Shown piece after piece: positions 1-7,935 of a DNA stretch of 20,536 nucleotides. Numbering within the stretch: position 1 is the first letter of the stretch; each line of letters opens with the position of its first letter. The stretch comes from Pseudomonas sp. (GTDB lineage: Bacteria > Pseudomonadota > Gammaproteobacteria > Pseudomonadales > Pseudomonadaceae): assembly GCA_026398835.1 (NCBI GenBank), contig JAPLSD010000473.1, positions 1 to 20,536 on the forward strand. Reading direction: 5' to 3'. A program made the translations under genes and the position numbers. The notes below the pieces were generated by a model. That model worked only from the letters and a program-made list of their open reading frames with translations, was not told the DNA's origin and ran no database searches.

Positions 1-632
1 CCCGCACCCAGCACGGTACTCAACGATTGCGGCACACGCTTCATAAAGAAACGCGGCTCCATCGGTGCCGGATGCAGGGGCGCCGGGTGAATGCGTCGGG
101 TCATGGCGACGGGCACCAGACACAAGGCGAAACACAGGGCCACCAGCATCAGCAATTCCAGACCCAGTGCCGGGTGCATGACCAGAATCAGCTGACCCAG
201 AACCAGCCCGAGGTAGGACGCAATCATGTAGCCGCTGAACACCAGGCCACGCTGCTTGGCTTCGGCCTGCTCGTTCAACCAGCTCTCGATGACCATGTAC
301 TGACACATCATCCCCAGGCCGACGATCATCCGCAGAAACAGCCAGGCCGGTAACCAATTCACCAGGCCATGGCCCAGCACCGCCGCGCCGACGATCCCGG
401 CGCAGGTCGCGTACGCCCGGATATGTCCGACCCGGGCAATCAGCCGGTGGCCAATTTTCCCGCCCAGCACCAGGCCGAAATAGTTGGCGGCCATCAATGC
501 ACCGACCCACAGACCATCGACATGGTCGGCGGCCAGGCGCAACGCCAGGTAAGTACTGAGTAAGCCTGAGCCGATAAGCATCATCAGCGAGGCGAAATAA
601 AGCGCTCGAAAAGACTTCCAGATTTGGCGCAT
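1..632 (-). CDS. MFS transporter, N-terminal part (runs off the window)
   Basis: The reading frame is open from an ATG at 632 to the window edge: 210 codons, about half of a usual 400-residue MFS protein. The product begins MRQIWKSFRALYFASLMMLI and shows about six hydrophobic helices. An MFS-type loop lies between helices 2 and 3 (GGKIGHRLIARVGHIRAY, about residues 57-74), which is basic and glycine-rich as in the A-motif. It is probably an inner-membrane secondary transporter; the substrate is unknown. It lies 71 bp downstream of the glutamine synthetase-family gene on the same strand with no clear terminator between, so co-transcription is likely and the substrate may be a related amine or amino acid. 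The only purine-rich motif upstream (AAGGAG at 648-653) is 15 nt from the ATG, further than usual. Confidence 0.85.
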   Translation of the reverse strand, partial: MRQIWKSFRALYFASLMMLIGSGLLSTYLALRLAADHVDGLWVGALMAANYFGLVLGGKIGHRLIARVGHIRAYATCAGIVGAAVLGHGLVNWLPAWLFLRMIVGLGMMCQYMVIESWLNEQAEAKQRGLVFSGYMIASYLGLVLGQLILVMHPALGLELLMLVALCFALCLVPVAMTRRIHPAPLHPAPMEPRFFMKRVPQSLSTVLGA

Positions 633-703
633 CGGCGTTCCGAGCGGCTCCTTGAATTGAGTATCGGGCTATCAAGAACGATAGACCGACGGCGACGAGT
701 CGG

Positions 704-2047
704 TTATGCCTGGGCCGCTAAAACACGCCGTTCCCAGGGAGTGATTTCATCATAGAAGCTAGTCAGCTCCATGGTCTTCGAAGCGATGTAGCCTTCGATG
801 AACTCTTTACCAAACAGTTCCTTTGCCAATTGGCTACGTTTCAGACGCTCAAGAGCCGCATGCAAGGTACAAGGTAACGACAAACTTTCCGGCACTTTGA
901 ATTCACCCTGAATCGCCGCGGTCGGCTCCAACTCGTTTTCTATGCCGTGAAGCCCGGCAGCCAGGCTTGCGGCAATCGCCAGATAAGGGTTGGCATCGGC
1001 GCCAGGCAAACGATTCTCGACCCGTCGTGCCACGGGCGAACTGGCCGGAATCCGCAAGCCCGCAGCCCGATTGTCGTGGGACCAACAGGCATTGTTCGGC
1101 GACGCATAAGGATGGCACAAGCGCTGATAGGAATTCACGTTCGGTGCAAAAAGTGCGGTGAAATCTGCCATAGCCGCTTGCTGGCCACCGATGAAATGAC
1201 GGAAGGTCGCGGTCGGCTCTCCGGCATCGTCGCTGAACACGTTGCGCCCGGTACCCAACTCCACAATGCTCTGGTGAATGTGCATCGAGCTTCCCGGCGT
1301 ATGCGCCAGTGGCTTGGCCATGCAGACCACCGTCAAACCATGCTTGAGCGCGACTTCCTTGAGCAAGTGCTTGAACAGGAAAGTCTGATCAGCCAGCAGC
1401 AACGGATCGCCGTGCAACAGATTGATCTCGAACTGGCTGATACCCATCTCGTGCATGAACGTATCGCGCGGCAATCCCAGCGCTGCCATGCACTCATACA
1501 CTTCACTGAAGAACGGCCGCAAGCCGTTATTGGAACTGACGCTGAAGGCCGAATGACCGTCCTCGCGACGCCCGTCCAGACCAACAGGCGGCAGGAACGG
1601 CTGGGTCGGGTCGGTGTTCGGGGCAAATACGAAAAACTCCAGTTCGGTCGCCACCACTGGCGCCAGGCCTCGCGCTGCGTAACGCGCGATAACCGCCTTA
1701 AGCTGGCCGCGAGTCGAGAGGTTTGAGCTCCCCCCGGCCAACTCATCCGCATCGCAAATCGCCAACGCACGCGGCTGCTTGCTCCAGGGCAAGCGATGGA
1801 TATGTTTCGGATCAGCATTGAGCGCCAGATCGCCGTCATCGCTGCCGTAAAAACGCGCCGGCGGATAACCGCCCATGATGCATTGCAGCAGCACTCCCCG
1901 CGCCATCTGCAGCCGTCGCCCCTCGAGGAAACCCTCAGAGGTCATCACTTTGCCACGTGGCACACCATTAAGATCGGGAGTGACACATTCAATCTCATCA
2001 ATGCCCGTCAATCGCTGCGCGAGTGAGCGATGGCCATCGGTCGTCAT
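704..2047 (-). CDS. Glutamine synthetase-family enzyme, probable gamma-glutamylpolyamine synthetase (PuuA/PauA type)
   Basis: A 447-residue protein with the type I glutamine synthetase fold. Metal and nucleotide site motifs are visible: TELEFF (about 134-139), HEMGISQFEI (199-208), SSMHIHQS (253-260), and the signature NRLPGADANPYLA (345-357). The N-terminus is of the class that ligates glutamate to amines such as putrescine, rather than the ammonia-assimilating GlnA, which is about 468 residues and has a different N-terminal region. The expected reaction is ATP-dependent gamma-glutamylation of a polyamine or related amine, the first step of polyamine catabolism. Pseudomonas carries several paralogues (PauA1-7 in P. 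aeruginosa) and I cannot say which one this is. An AAGGG motif lies 7 nt before the ATG. The downstream MFS gene may import or export the substrate. Confidence 0.85.
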   Translation of the reverse strand: MTTDGHRSLAQRLTGIDEIECVTPDLNGVPRGKVMTSEGFLEGRRLQMARGVLLQCIMGGYPPARFYGSDDGDLALNADPKHIHRLPWSKQPRALAICDADELAGGSSNLSTRGQLKAVIARYAARGLAPVVATELEFFVFAPNTDPTQPFLPPVGLDGRREDGHSAFSVSSNNGLRPFFSEVYECMAALGLPRDTFMHEMGISQFEINLLHGDPLLLADQTFLFKHLLKEVALKHGLTVVCMAKPLAHTPGSSMHIHQSIVELGTGRNVFSDDAGEPTATFRHFIGGQQAAMADFTALFAPNVNSYQRLCHPYASPNNACWSHDNRAAGLRIPASSPVARRVENRLPGADANPYLAIAASLAAGLHGIENELEPTAAIQGEFKVPESLSLPCTLHAALERLKRSQLAKELFGKEFIEGYIASKTMELTSFYDEITPWERRVLAAQA

Positions 2048-2254
2048 GACTCAACCCTTGTTGTTGTGCAAGCCGCGAACGGCGACCCGTACAAAATACG
2101 CACCACCCGTTCAGGATTTCAAGCAGGCACGTGCGAAAAGCAGGGATATAAGATGCAGATCAACTGTGAAGTGAAGGCTGAAACGATAATTCAGGATGTC
2201 GGAAGACGATTACGCAGCTGCGCAAGAGAGGTCCTTGATTGTCAGCCGCGACAC

Positions 2255-2947
2255 TCAAGGAAGATAGAGGCTAAACAGTGCGCCCCCCAAAGGGCCGCCA
2301 TTGCTGATCTCGATACGCCCACGCACGCCGTTGCGCTGATGCAGTTCAGCAATGCGCGCGGCGAAGTACAGACCCAGGCCGGTGCTGCCACTGCTCTGGT
2401 TGATGCCTTGCACGTAATCCGCCTGACGCTCGATCATCTGCACTGGATAGCCGGTGCCGTCATCATTGATGGTCAACAACAGCTGCCCAGCCTCCTCGCG
2501 GACGCTGATCAACAGGGCGTGGCGAGCATAACGGATGACGTTGTTGATGATGTTGGCCACCACTGAACCGACCAGTTCCCGATCAAAGAAACCGAGGGGG
2601 CTGAAATCATCGACCTCAAAGGTCGCAACAATGCCGCGGCTACTGAATACCTCCTGGTGACAGGCCAGCTGCGCTTCGATGAAGTCATCCAGCTCATGAT
2701 AGTCAGGCTTTAACGGCAGTTGGTTGACGCCCAGTTTGTACAGCCCCAGCAACTGCACCAGCATGCCATTGAGGTGAGCGAACTCGTACTCGATAACGCC
2801 CTGCTCGCCGGTTTGTCGGTGGGTGTCAGGCAAACCGGCGAGCCACTGAGCGTGGGCCTGCATGAGCAGGGCCAGAGAATTTTTCATGTCGTGCACGGTG
2901 GAGGCAATGACCGTGGAGAAATCGAGCCCCTTGGCACTGTCGTTCAT
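2255..2947 (-). CDS. Minimal histidine kinase-like protein (GHKL ATPase, no sensor domain)
   Basis: Starting at the ATG at 2947 gives 230 residues. This start overlaps the stop of the upstream response regulator gene as ATGA, indicating translational coupling; a longer in-frame ORF to 3040 would lie inside that gene. The protein has a phospho-acceptor-like H-box (VHDMKNS, His19), an N-box (NIINN, about 132-136), a G1 box (DDGTGYP, 162-168) and a G2 box (STGLGLYFAARI, from 188). It is therefore a HisKA-like plus HATPase module with no transmembrane or PAS/GAF sensor region, so it should be cytoplasmic. It probably phosphorylates or dephosphorylates the coupled regulator. No input is visible, so it may sense through a partner. 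Confidence 0.85.
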   Translation of the reverse strand: MNDSAKGLDFSTVIASTVHDMKNSLALLMQAHAQWLAGLPDTHRQTGEQGVIEYEFAHLNGMLVQLLGLYKLGVNQLPLKPDYHELDDFIEAQLACHQEVFSSRGIVATFEVDDFSPLGFFDRELVGSVVANIINNVIRYARHALLISVREEAGQLLLTINDDGTGYPVQMIERQADYVQGINQSSGSTGLGLYFAARIAELHQRNGVRGRIEISNGGPLGGALFSLYLP

Positions 2948-4548
2948 TCGCCAAACGCCTTGCTTCGCAGCTTCTCGTAACGCGCATAGCGCGCGTCGCT
3001 CTCGGGTATCATGCCAATCATTTTCAAACAGGCCCGGCACTCTTCGAACAGTGCCGTGTCGACACTGGCATCGGTACCGTGCAACAACGATTGCGCCATG
3101 TTCAAGGCAATACTGATGTTCTTCGGCTGCAACAACAGGGCGCCGCGGAACAGTTCCCGGGCTTCGGTCAGGGTGCCCGCCTTGTAACTGCGCACGCCCT
3201 GGCGGTTGAGATCGGCCGCGGCGTTGCCGGAGTTGAGAATCGCCGGGTCATCGGTCAGCTTGGCGATACCCTGCATCACCAGCGGATCGTCACCGTAGAT
3301 TTCCGCACAGTTTTTCAGCATGGATGCACCGGCATCCGCCTGGCCCAATTGCTGGAGTTGTTTGGCAACCAATAGCGCCGCGTCGGCGCTCATGAATTGC
3401 TCCATGCCCTCAAGACGAGCCATCGCCTGCTCGGTCAGTTTATCGGCGGTTTCGGCATCGTTGAGTAGCAAACTGGTGGCTTTCATCAGCCGCGCACGGA
3501 CCTGCAGCCCCGGATCGCTGGGGTTTTCCTTGGCAACCTCGCTCAGGGTCTGATTGATCTCCAGCCGGGTCCGCGTATCGAGCCCTCTTTCACTGCCTTT
3601 ACTGATCAACGCCTGGGCCAGACCGAGATTGCTCTCCGGGTCCTTGAAACGTGACTGCTGTCCCTGGGCTACAGCCTGGCGATAGGCTTTCGACGCGCCT
3701 TCAAAATCCTCGTTAGCCAGCGCCAGTTTGCCAAGCAGCGACTGGCGGCGCACAGCCAGTGGCGACAAGCGAACAGCTTCCTCCAGCACACTCTGGGCGC
3801 GTTTGGTGTTCCCTTGGGCTACCAGCACGTCAGCCATTCCGTCGTAGAGCGCCGGCATCATCGGGAAAGCCTTCAGCGCCGTTTCGTATACGGTCTGCGC
3901 CTGGCTGACCTGACCTCGCTTGATCAGCAAACGGCCCAGCCCCGCATAGGCCCAAGGCAAAGGGCGGTCTGCCAGAATGGTATTGAGAAAGCGCTCCAGC
4001 GCCTCCTGTTGATTAAGATCGCGCAGGGCATCAGCCCGGAAACGCAGGCACAGCGGAGCGAACCGCGGCTCCTGCTTGCAGAGGGCGGCGCAGGCAGCCA
4101 GGACCTCGGTGGGTTTATCCCGGTCGAGTGCTTGCAGGATCGGCTTGAGCAAGTTTTTGCGCTGCACCAGCTTCTCCAACCGCTGGGCCAGCCCAGAGCG
4201 ATTGAAAGGTTTGGTCAGGTAGGCGTCCGGCTCATGCTCAAGGGCACTGAGCACCATGGCCTGGCTGGTCTCGGCGGTGACCATGATGAACACGCTTTCA
4301 TGGCTGATCAGCTTCTCGACCATCAGGTCTTCGAGCACCTGCTGACCGTTCTTTTTGCCGTCCCCAAGATGGTAATCCTGCAGGATGAAGGCGTAGCGCT
4401 TCTGCGCACACATGCGCAGCGCCTGCTCACCCGTGTCGGCAGTGTCTACGTCCTTGACGCCCAGCTCGCGCAACATGGACCTGACTGAACTGCGGAAATC
4501 AGAGAAATCATCGACGATCAAAAAGCTTTTTTGTTGGTACGCCAGCAT
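2944..4548 (-). CDS. Response regulator with C-terminal TPR domain
   Basis: 534 residues. Residues 7-125 are a receiver domain with the complete active site: acidic pair D13/D14, phospho-acceptor D58 (ILQDYHLG), T91 (MVTAETS) and K113 (LTKPF). The rest, about 140-530, is alpha-helical tetratricopeptide-like repeats, for example near 190-300 (WAYAGLGRLLIKRGQVSQAQ and similar) and near 455-490. There is no DNA-binding or enzymatic output domain, so the output is probably protein-protein interaction. The stop codon overlaps the start of the kinase-like gene. The start at 4548 has only a weak ribosome-binding motif (GGAA, 6 nt upstream), but the receiver fold begins immediately, so it is plausible. 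I recognise the architecture from pseudomonads but not an established gene name. Confidence 0.88.
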   Translation of the reverse strand: MLAYQQKSFLIVDDFSDFRSSVRSMLRELGVKDVDTADTGEQALRMCAQKRYAFILQDYHLGDGKKNGQQVLEDLMVEKLISHESVFIMVTAETSQAMVLSALEHEPDAYLTKPFNRSGLAQRLEKLVQRKNLLKPILQALDRDKPTEVLAACAALCKQEPRFAPLCLRFRADALRDLNQQEALERFLNTILADRPLPWAYAGLGRLLIKRGQVSQAQTVYETALKAFPMMPALYDGMADVLVAQGNTKRAQSVLEEAVRLSPLAVRRQSLLGKLALANEDFEGASKAYRQAVAQGQQSRFKDPESNLGLAQALISKGSERGLDTRTRLEINQTLSEVAKENPSDPGLQVRARLMKATSLLLNDAETADKLTEQAMARLEGMEQFMSADAALLVAKQLQQLGQADAGASMLKNCAEIYGDDPLVMQGIAKLTDDPAILNSGNAAADLNRQGVRSYKAGTLTEARELFRGALLLQPKNISIALNMAQSLLHGTDASVDTALFEECRACLKMIGMIPESDARYARYEKLRSKAFGE

Positions 4549-4816
4549 CGAAGATTCCAGACAAATAGGAAGATGAACCCAAAGACAAATGCAGGGACGA
4601 GCTCAGCTTCGCTGCCCATTTCGGCGCGCAGATGATAGCCAGTAGCCATGAGCAATCAAGCACATTTACACACCTGCGATTCCTCCTGCCTGCCGCACGT
4701 CTGAGCTCGATCTACGGGCTTCCCAGACATTCAGACAGCTCAGGAGGACAACTGCACATGGGGTTATCGGCCAGTTGTGGCGCTTCCTTATAGGTACCGG
4801 GCAATCAATCGCCTAT
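4549..4816. other. Intergenic region upstream of the response regulator gene
   Basis: 268 bp between the permease stop and the response regulator start, both on the minus strand. It must hold the regulator promoter and the end of the permease transcript. The only symmetry seen is a 7-bp inverted repeat (ACAACTG at 4748-4754, CAGTTGT at 4772-4778) with no T-tract, so it is a poor terminator. No small ORF is convincing. Confidence 0.4.
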
Positions 4817-6253
4817 TTATTTGGCAGAGGGACTCGACTCAGTGGCCAGCGCCTGACTATTGGGGGAATGCAACAGCGAGCGGCGCCTTGAATAGGCGAA
4901 ATAAATCACCAGGCCAATTGCCAGCCACGCCCCAAATGCCAGCCAGGTCGTCTGCTTGAGGAAGGTCATCAAGGTTACGCAGAACGCGATGGCGAGCAAC
5001 GGGACAACGGGCACGCCAGGGCATCTGAATGCGCGAGGGAGATCGGGTCGGGTCTTGCGCAATACGATCACTGCCACCGAGATCAGACTGAATGCGGCCA
5101 ATGTGCCGATGTTGATCAGTTCGGCCAGGACGTTAAGCGGAATCAGTGCCGAGATCAGCCCGAAGATTATTCCCACCATCCAGGTAGCGAAATATGGGGT
5201 TCCGAATCGTGGATGAACCCTGGAAAGGCGTTGGGGAAGCAATCCGTCCCGCGACATCGCGTAAATGATCCTGGTTTGACCGTAAGCCATAACCAGAATG
5301 ACGGTCGTCATGCCAACGATTGCGCCTAAATCAACGAACCCGGCAACCCAGCTTTCACCGGCATATTGCAACGCCAATGAGACCGGATGATCAACGCCAA
5401 GGAATTGGGCATAGGGCACGATGCCGGTCATGATCATTGAAACGGCAACGTACAACACTGCGCAAACGGCCAAGGAACCGATAATGCCGATGGGGAGGTC
5501 ACGCGCCGGTTTTTTCACTTCTTCGGCGGCAGAGGAAACCGCATCGAAACCAATAAAAGCAAAAAACACCAAGGCCGAAGCACTAAAAATGCCATGGCCG
5601 CCAAAGGGAGCGAAGGGTTGCCAGTTAGCCGGCTGAACATGTCGCGCACCAACGGCAATGAAGAGCAGCACCACGGCGATCTTGATGATCACCATCACGT
5701 TGTTTACACGTGCGGATTCCTTGATGCCCACGGAAAGCATCCAGGTGACTGCCAACATGATCACCAGCGCTGGTAGGTTGAACCAGGTTTCCACACCAGG
5801 CAAAGAGCCTGGAGCCGCCGTAAGCACAACCGGAAGACTCAGCCCAAATCCGCTCAGCAGGGACTGGAAGTAACCCGACCACCCAACAGACACAGCCGAG
5901 CTGGCCAGTCCGTATTCGAGCATCAAATCCCAGCCGATCATCCAGGCCACCAACTCTCCCAGCGTCGCGTAGCTGTAGGTGTAAATCGAGCCCGCTACCG
6001 GTACAGATGAGGCGAACTCGGCATAACAGAGCGCGGCAAATGCACAGGCCAACGCCGCTATCAGGAATGAAACCGTGAGGGCCGGTCCCGCAGTCAATGC
6101 GCCGGTTCCGGTCAATACAAAGATGCCCGTCCCCACGATTGCACCGATACCAATCAGGACCAGATCCATCGGCCCCAGCACTTTTTTCAACCCGGCAGGA
6201 GCTCGGGCAGCAGCAATCATTGCGTCCAGGTCTTTTGTTCTGAAAATGCTCAA
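4817..6253 (-). CDS. APC-family amino-acid permease (cationic amino-acid transporter type)
   Basis: 478 residues with about 12 hydrophobic helices and no signal peptide, typical of an inner-membrane amino acid/polyamine/organocation permease. Diagnostic motifs are LIGIGAIVGTGIFVLTGTGA (unwound helix 1, about 33-52, backbone substrate binding) and FFAFIGFDAVSSAAEEVKKP (helix 6 and following loop, about 229-248). Length and motifs fit the YfnA/CAT-like branch. The substrate cannot be read from the sequence. It is transcribed divergently from an Lrp/AsnC regulator across a 269-bp AT-rich gap, which suggests local control by that regulator in response to an amino acid. A methionine start at 6253 is followed by the conserved N-terminal basic helix. 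Confidence 0.88.
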   Translation of the reverse strand: MSIFRTKDLDAMIAAARAPAGLKKVLGPMDLVLIGIGAIVGTGIFVLTGTGALTAGPALTVSFLIAALACAFAALCYAEFASSVPVAGSIYTYSYATLGELVAWMIGWDLMLEYGLASSAVSVGWSGYFQSLLSGFGLSLPVVLTAAPGSLPGVETWFNLPALVIMLAVTWMLSVGIKESARVNNVMVIIKIAVVLLFIAVGARHVQPANWQPFAPFGGHGIFSASALVFFAFIGFDAVSSAAEEVKKPARDLPIGIIGSLAVCAVLYVAVSMIMTGIVPYAQFLGVDHPVSLALQYAGESWVAGFVDLGAIVGMTTVILVMAYGQTRIIYAMSRDGLLPQRLSRVHPRFGTPYFATWMVGIIFGLISALIPLNVLAELINIGTLAAFSLISVAVIVLRKTRPDLPRAFRCPGVPVVPLLAIAFCVTLMTFLKQTTWLAFGAWLAIGLVIYFAYSRRRSLLHSPNSQALATESSPSAK

Positions 6254-6522
6254 AATTGCCTCCGTTGTTACTTATTTTTATTGTCAGAGCCAGTGGCTTG
6301 GGGTGTCGGAAACGACAAGAAATTGTATTTCAGAGCCTCAAAAATTAGCTTTCGAAACGCAGCTGCATTTAATTATTTTTCAGACGTTAATTATCCAAAA
6401 TGTGTTTTTTATGTAATTTTCTTTCTAATATTTTTAGTTTCAAGTAATGGATGTTTGATCAAGGACCTGCGGGATGGGGCCAATCGCCCTACCGCGTACT
6501 CATTGTTAAAGGGAGAGAAAAC
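6254..6522. promoter_or_regulatory. AT-rich divergent promoter region, permease / Lrp-type regulator
   Basis: This gap is far more A+T rich than its neighbours, especially 6361-6440, as expected of an Lrp-family control region that must bend or wrap. Visible elements are a TTTCGAAA palindrome at 6350-6357, a small GAAA-loop hairpin (TGTCG at 6304-6308, CGACA at 6313-6317), and two copies of TTTCAGA about 49 bp apart (near 6328 and 6377). The promoter positions themselves are not clear. Regulator binding here is inferred from the divergent arrangement. Confidence 0.45.
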
Positions 6523-6981
6523 ATGGCGGAAATGGATAAGGTTGATCGTTCAATTCTGGAAATTCTGCAAATGAATGGTCGCCTGACGAACGCCGAGATC
6601 GCCGTTCGTGTTTGCCTGTCGGCGCCAGCCTGCTGGAAGCGCGTAAAGCGCCTGGAGGAGGAGGTGATTGTCGGGTATCACGCGCACTTGAACCCAAAGA
6701 CCATGGGGCTGGGGCTTTTTGCTTTCATCAGCGTCACCCTCGATAGTCACTCCGAGGACGCCATGGAGCATTTCGAAGCGGGCGTTCTGGCGCTACCCAA
6801 CATTATTGCCTGTCACAAAGTGTCGGGGAAATACGACTACCTCTTGCAGGTAGTCGTCAAAGACATGGAGGCATTCCATGAGCTCGCCATGCATCGCATA
6901 CGTACGCTCGGCAATATCAAGGAAATGTACACCGGGTTTTCGCTCAAGGAGATCAAACACTGCAATACCTTGCCACTCTAA
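6523..6981 (+). CDS. Lrp/AsnC-family transcriptional regulator
   Basis: 152 residues from the ATG at 6523, chosen because GGGAGA lies 6-7 nt upstream and the product then starts MAEMDKVDRSILEILQ, the standard Lrp N-terminus. A longer in-frame ORF from 6451 adds 24 residues unlike the family. Residues 5-60 form the AsnC-type helix-turn-helix (GRLTNAEIAVRVCLSAPACW). Residues 65-145 are the ligand-binding/oligomerising RAM domain (KVSGKYDYLLQVVVKDMEAF). The likely role is amino-acid-responsive control of the divergent permease. Followed by a strong terminator. Confidence 0.9.
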   Translation: MAEMDKVDRSILEILQMNGRLTNAEIAVRVCLSAPACWKRVKRLEEEVIVGYHAHLNPKTMGLGLFAFISVTLDSHSEDAMEHFEAGVLALPNIIACHKVSGKYDYLLQVVVKDMEAFHELAMHRIRTLGNIKEMYTGFSLKEIKHCNTLPL

Positions 6982-7002
6982 GTGCCTGGACTTGCCCCGT
7001 AC

Positions 7003-7040
7003 AAAAAAGCCCCGCCAGGAGATCCTGAGCGGGGCTTTTT
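7003..7040. terminator. Bidirectional terminator for the Lrp-type gene and tRNA-Arg
   Basis: GCCCCGC and GCGGGGC pair, extended inside by CAGG/CCTG, with an A-tract on the left and a T-tract on the right. It therefore has a U-run for both strands and can end the plus-strand regulator transcript and the minus-strand tRNA transcript. Confidence 0.9.
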
Positions 7041-7127
7041 GTTGCCTGAAGCATTCCTGGTGCATCCGCCTTGCATCCTTGGGGATACGGCGAAAACACC
7101 TGAAATGCTTGGAGGCCTTGAATAATA

Positions 7128-7204
7128 TGGTGTCCCAGGGCAGGTTCGAACTGCCAACCTTCCCCTTAGGAGGGGGATGCTCTATCCAATTGAGCTACTG
7201 AGAC
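7128..7204 (-). tRNA. tRNA-Arg (anticodon CCT)
   Basis: 77 nt including an encoded CCA. The minus strand begins GTCTCAGTAGCTCAATTGGA. The acceptor stem pairs GTCTCAG-type bases with the 3' end before CCA. The D-arm has AGCTCAATTGGATAGAGC. The anticodon stem TCCCC/GGGGA encloses the loop CTCCTAA, giving anticodon CCT (reads AGG, arginine). The T-arm carries GTTCGAA. No integrase or duplicated 3' end is present nearby, so it is not visibly used as an attachment site here. Confidence 0.95.
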
Positions 7205-7340
7205 AAATGGCAACCGCAAAGCAATGTGCGGTGCAAGGGACGGCGTGCATGTTAACGGCCAAGCCTGCTTTTGTCATGTCGTCCGTAGGGCTTTTTAAGT
7301 GTAGGCCAGCGCGAACACAAGACCGCCGCATCACCGATCG

Positions 7341-7386
7341 TGCAAATTGCATCACCTCAAAATGCCATCATTGCAAAATGCAATGA
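7341..7386. promoter_or_regulatory. Twin palindromes, candidate activator (enhancer-binding protein) sites
   Basis: TGCAAATTGCA at 7341-7351 and TCATTGCA-AAA-TGCAATGA at 7368-7386. Their centres are about 31 bp apart, close to three helical turns, and both are built from TTGCA/TGCAA half-sites. They lie roughly 100 and 130 bp upstream of the start site predicted for the sigma-54 type promoter at 7448-7466, where bacterial enhancer-binding proteins usually bind. The binding protein is unknown. Confidence 0.5.
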
Positions 7387-7447
7387 CAGCCCTATCCAAA
7401 AACAACTTAAATCATTGTTTTTAAAGGAATTAATTAGCGTTAAACTC

Positions 7448-7466
7448 TTGGCATGACCGCTGCTTT
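7448..7466 (+). promoter_or_regulatory. Candidate sigma-54 (-24/-12) promoter
   Basis: TTGGCATG-ACCG-CTGCTTT fits the consensus YTGGCACG-N4-TTGCW with two mismatches. The invariant GG (7450-7451) and GC (7462-7463) are separated by exactly 10 bp. The predicted start near 7475 leaves about 25 nt before the ATG at 7500, including its ribosome-binding site. An 8-bp inverted repeat (AAAAACAA 7398-7405, TTGTTTTT 7415-7422) lies between the palindromes and the promoter. Confidence 0.55.
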
Positions 7467-7499
7467 ATTACCTTCAAAAGAAACAGCGGAGACACCGCC

Positions 7500-7733
7500 A
7501 TGCACCGCGCCCTTTTACTCCTGAATGCAATCGCCTTGGCTGTCGTGGTGATGTTTCACTTTCAGCCCGGTAGCAGCGCTGATCAGCTAGCGTCAACACC
7601 TGCCCATTACACCCAGCATCAAACACCCCAAGTCGCAGTGATAAGCACCCACTCTCTTCAATCGGCCCAGTTTGCGAGCGATACCCAGGTTGAGCAACTC
7701 CCCCGTCAGCATTCGGAAAGCTGGGTATTTTGA
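7500..7733 (+). CDS. Small exported or membrane-anchored protein, unknown function
   Basis: 77 residues, not recognised. Residues 3-20 (RALLLLNAIALAVVVMFH) form a single hydrophobic helix with one basic residue before it, as in a signal anchor. The remainder is polar, rich in Gln, Ser, His and Thr, and would be periplasmic. There is no lipobox cysteine and no cysteine at all. GGAG lies 8 nt before the ATG. It appears to be expressed from the sigma-54 type promoter at 7448-7466 and is followed after 22 bp by a second small gene with its own good ribosome-binding site, so the two are probably one operon. Confidence 0.6.
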   Translation: MHRALLLLNAIALAVVVMFHFQPGSSADQLASTPAHYTQHQTPQVAVISTHSLQSAQFASDTQVEQLPRQHSESWVF

Positions 7734-7755
7734 ATCACTTCATCAGGAGCACAGC

Positions 7756-7935
7756 ATGTCAAAACCAGCCGCAGGATTTTTGATTCTCGCGATACTCAGC
7801 GGTGCCTTGAATTTTATCCTGACAGGGAAAGACTCCAGCGCTCTGCCGTTGATTGCTTTTGGAGCATTTGCCGGCTTGTTCATTCTGGCGCTGATTGCCG
7901 GACGCAAAATCAAGTTTGATCCTGTTTTACGCTGA
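7756..7935 (+). CDS. Small two-helix membrane protein, unknown function
   Basis: 59 residues from the ATG at 7756, preceded by AGGAG at 6 nt spacing; the longer in-frame ORF from 7672 overlaps the previous gene and lacks such a site. Two hydrophobic segments (about 6-22, GFLILAILSGALNFILT, and 29-48, LPLIAFGAFAGLFILALIAG) are joined by a short charged turn (GKDSSA), with a basic C-terminus, so it should be an inner-membrane hairpin. I do not recognise a function. Its last 26 bp overlap the 3' end of phnN on the other strand. Confidence 0.65.
   Translation: MSKPAAGFLILAILSGALNFILTGKDSSALPLIAFGAFAGLFILALIAGRKIKFDPVLR

Noticed and set aside
947..1726. 259-codon plus-strand ORF
   Set aside because: Antisense to the glutamine synthetase-family gene, with no signature of its own.
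3814..4488. 224-codon plus-strand ORF
   Set aside because: Antisense to the receiver-TPR regulator gene.
7128..7204. tRNA-Arg as attachment site of a genomic island
   Set aside because: No integrase, no direct repeat of the tRNA end and no shift to foreign genes nearby.
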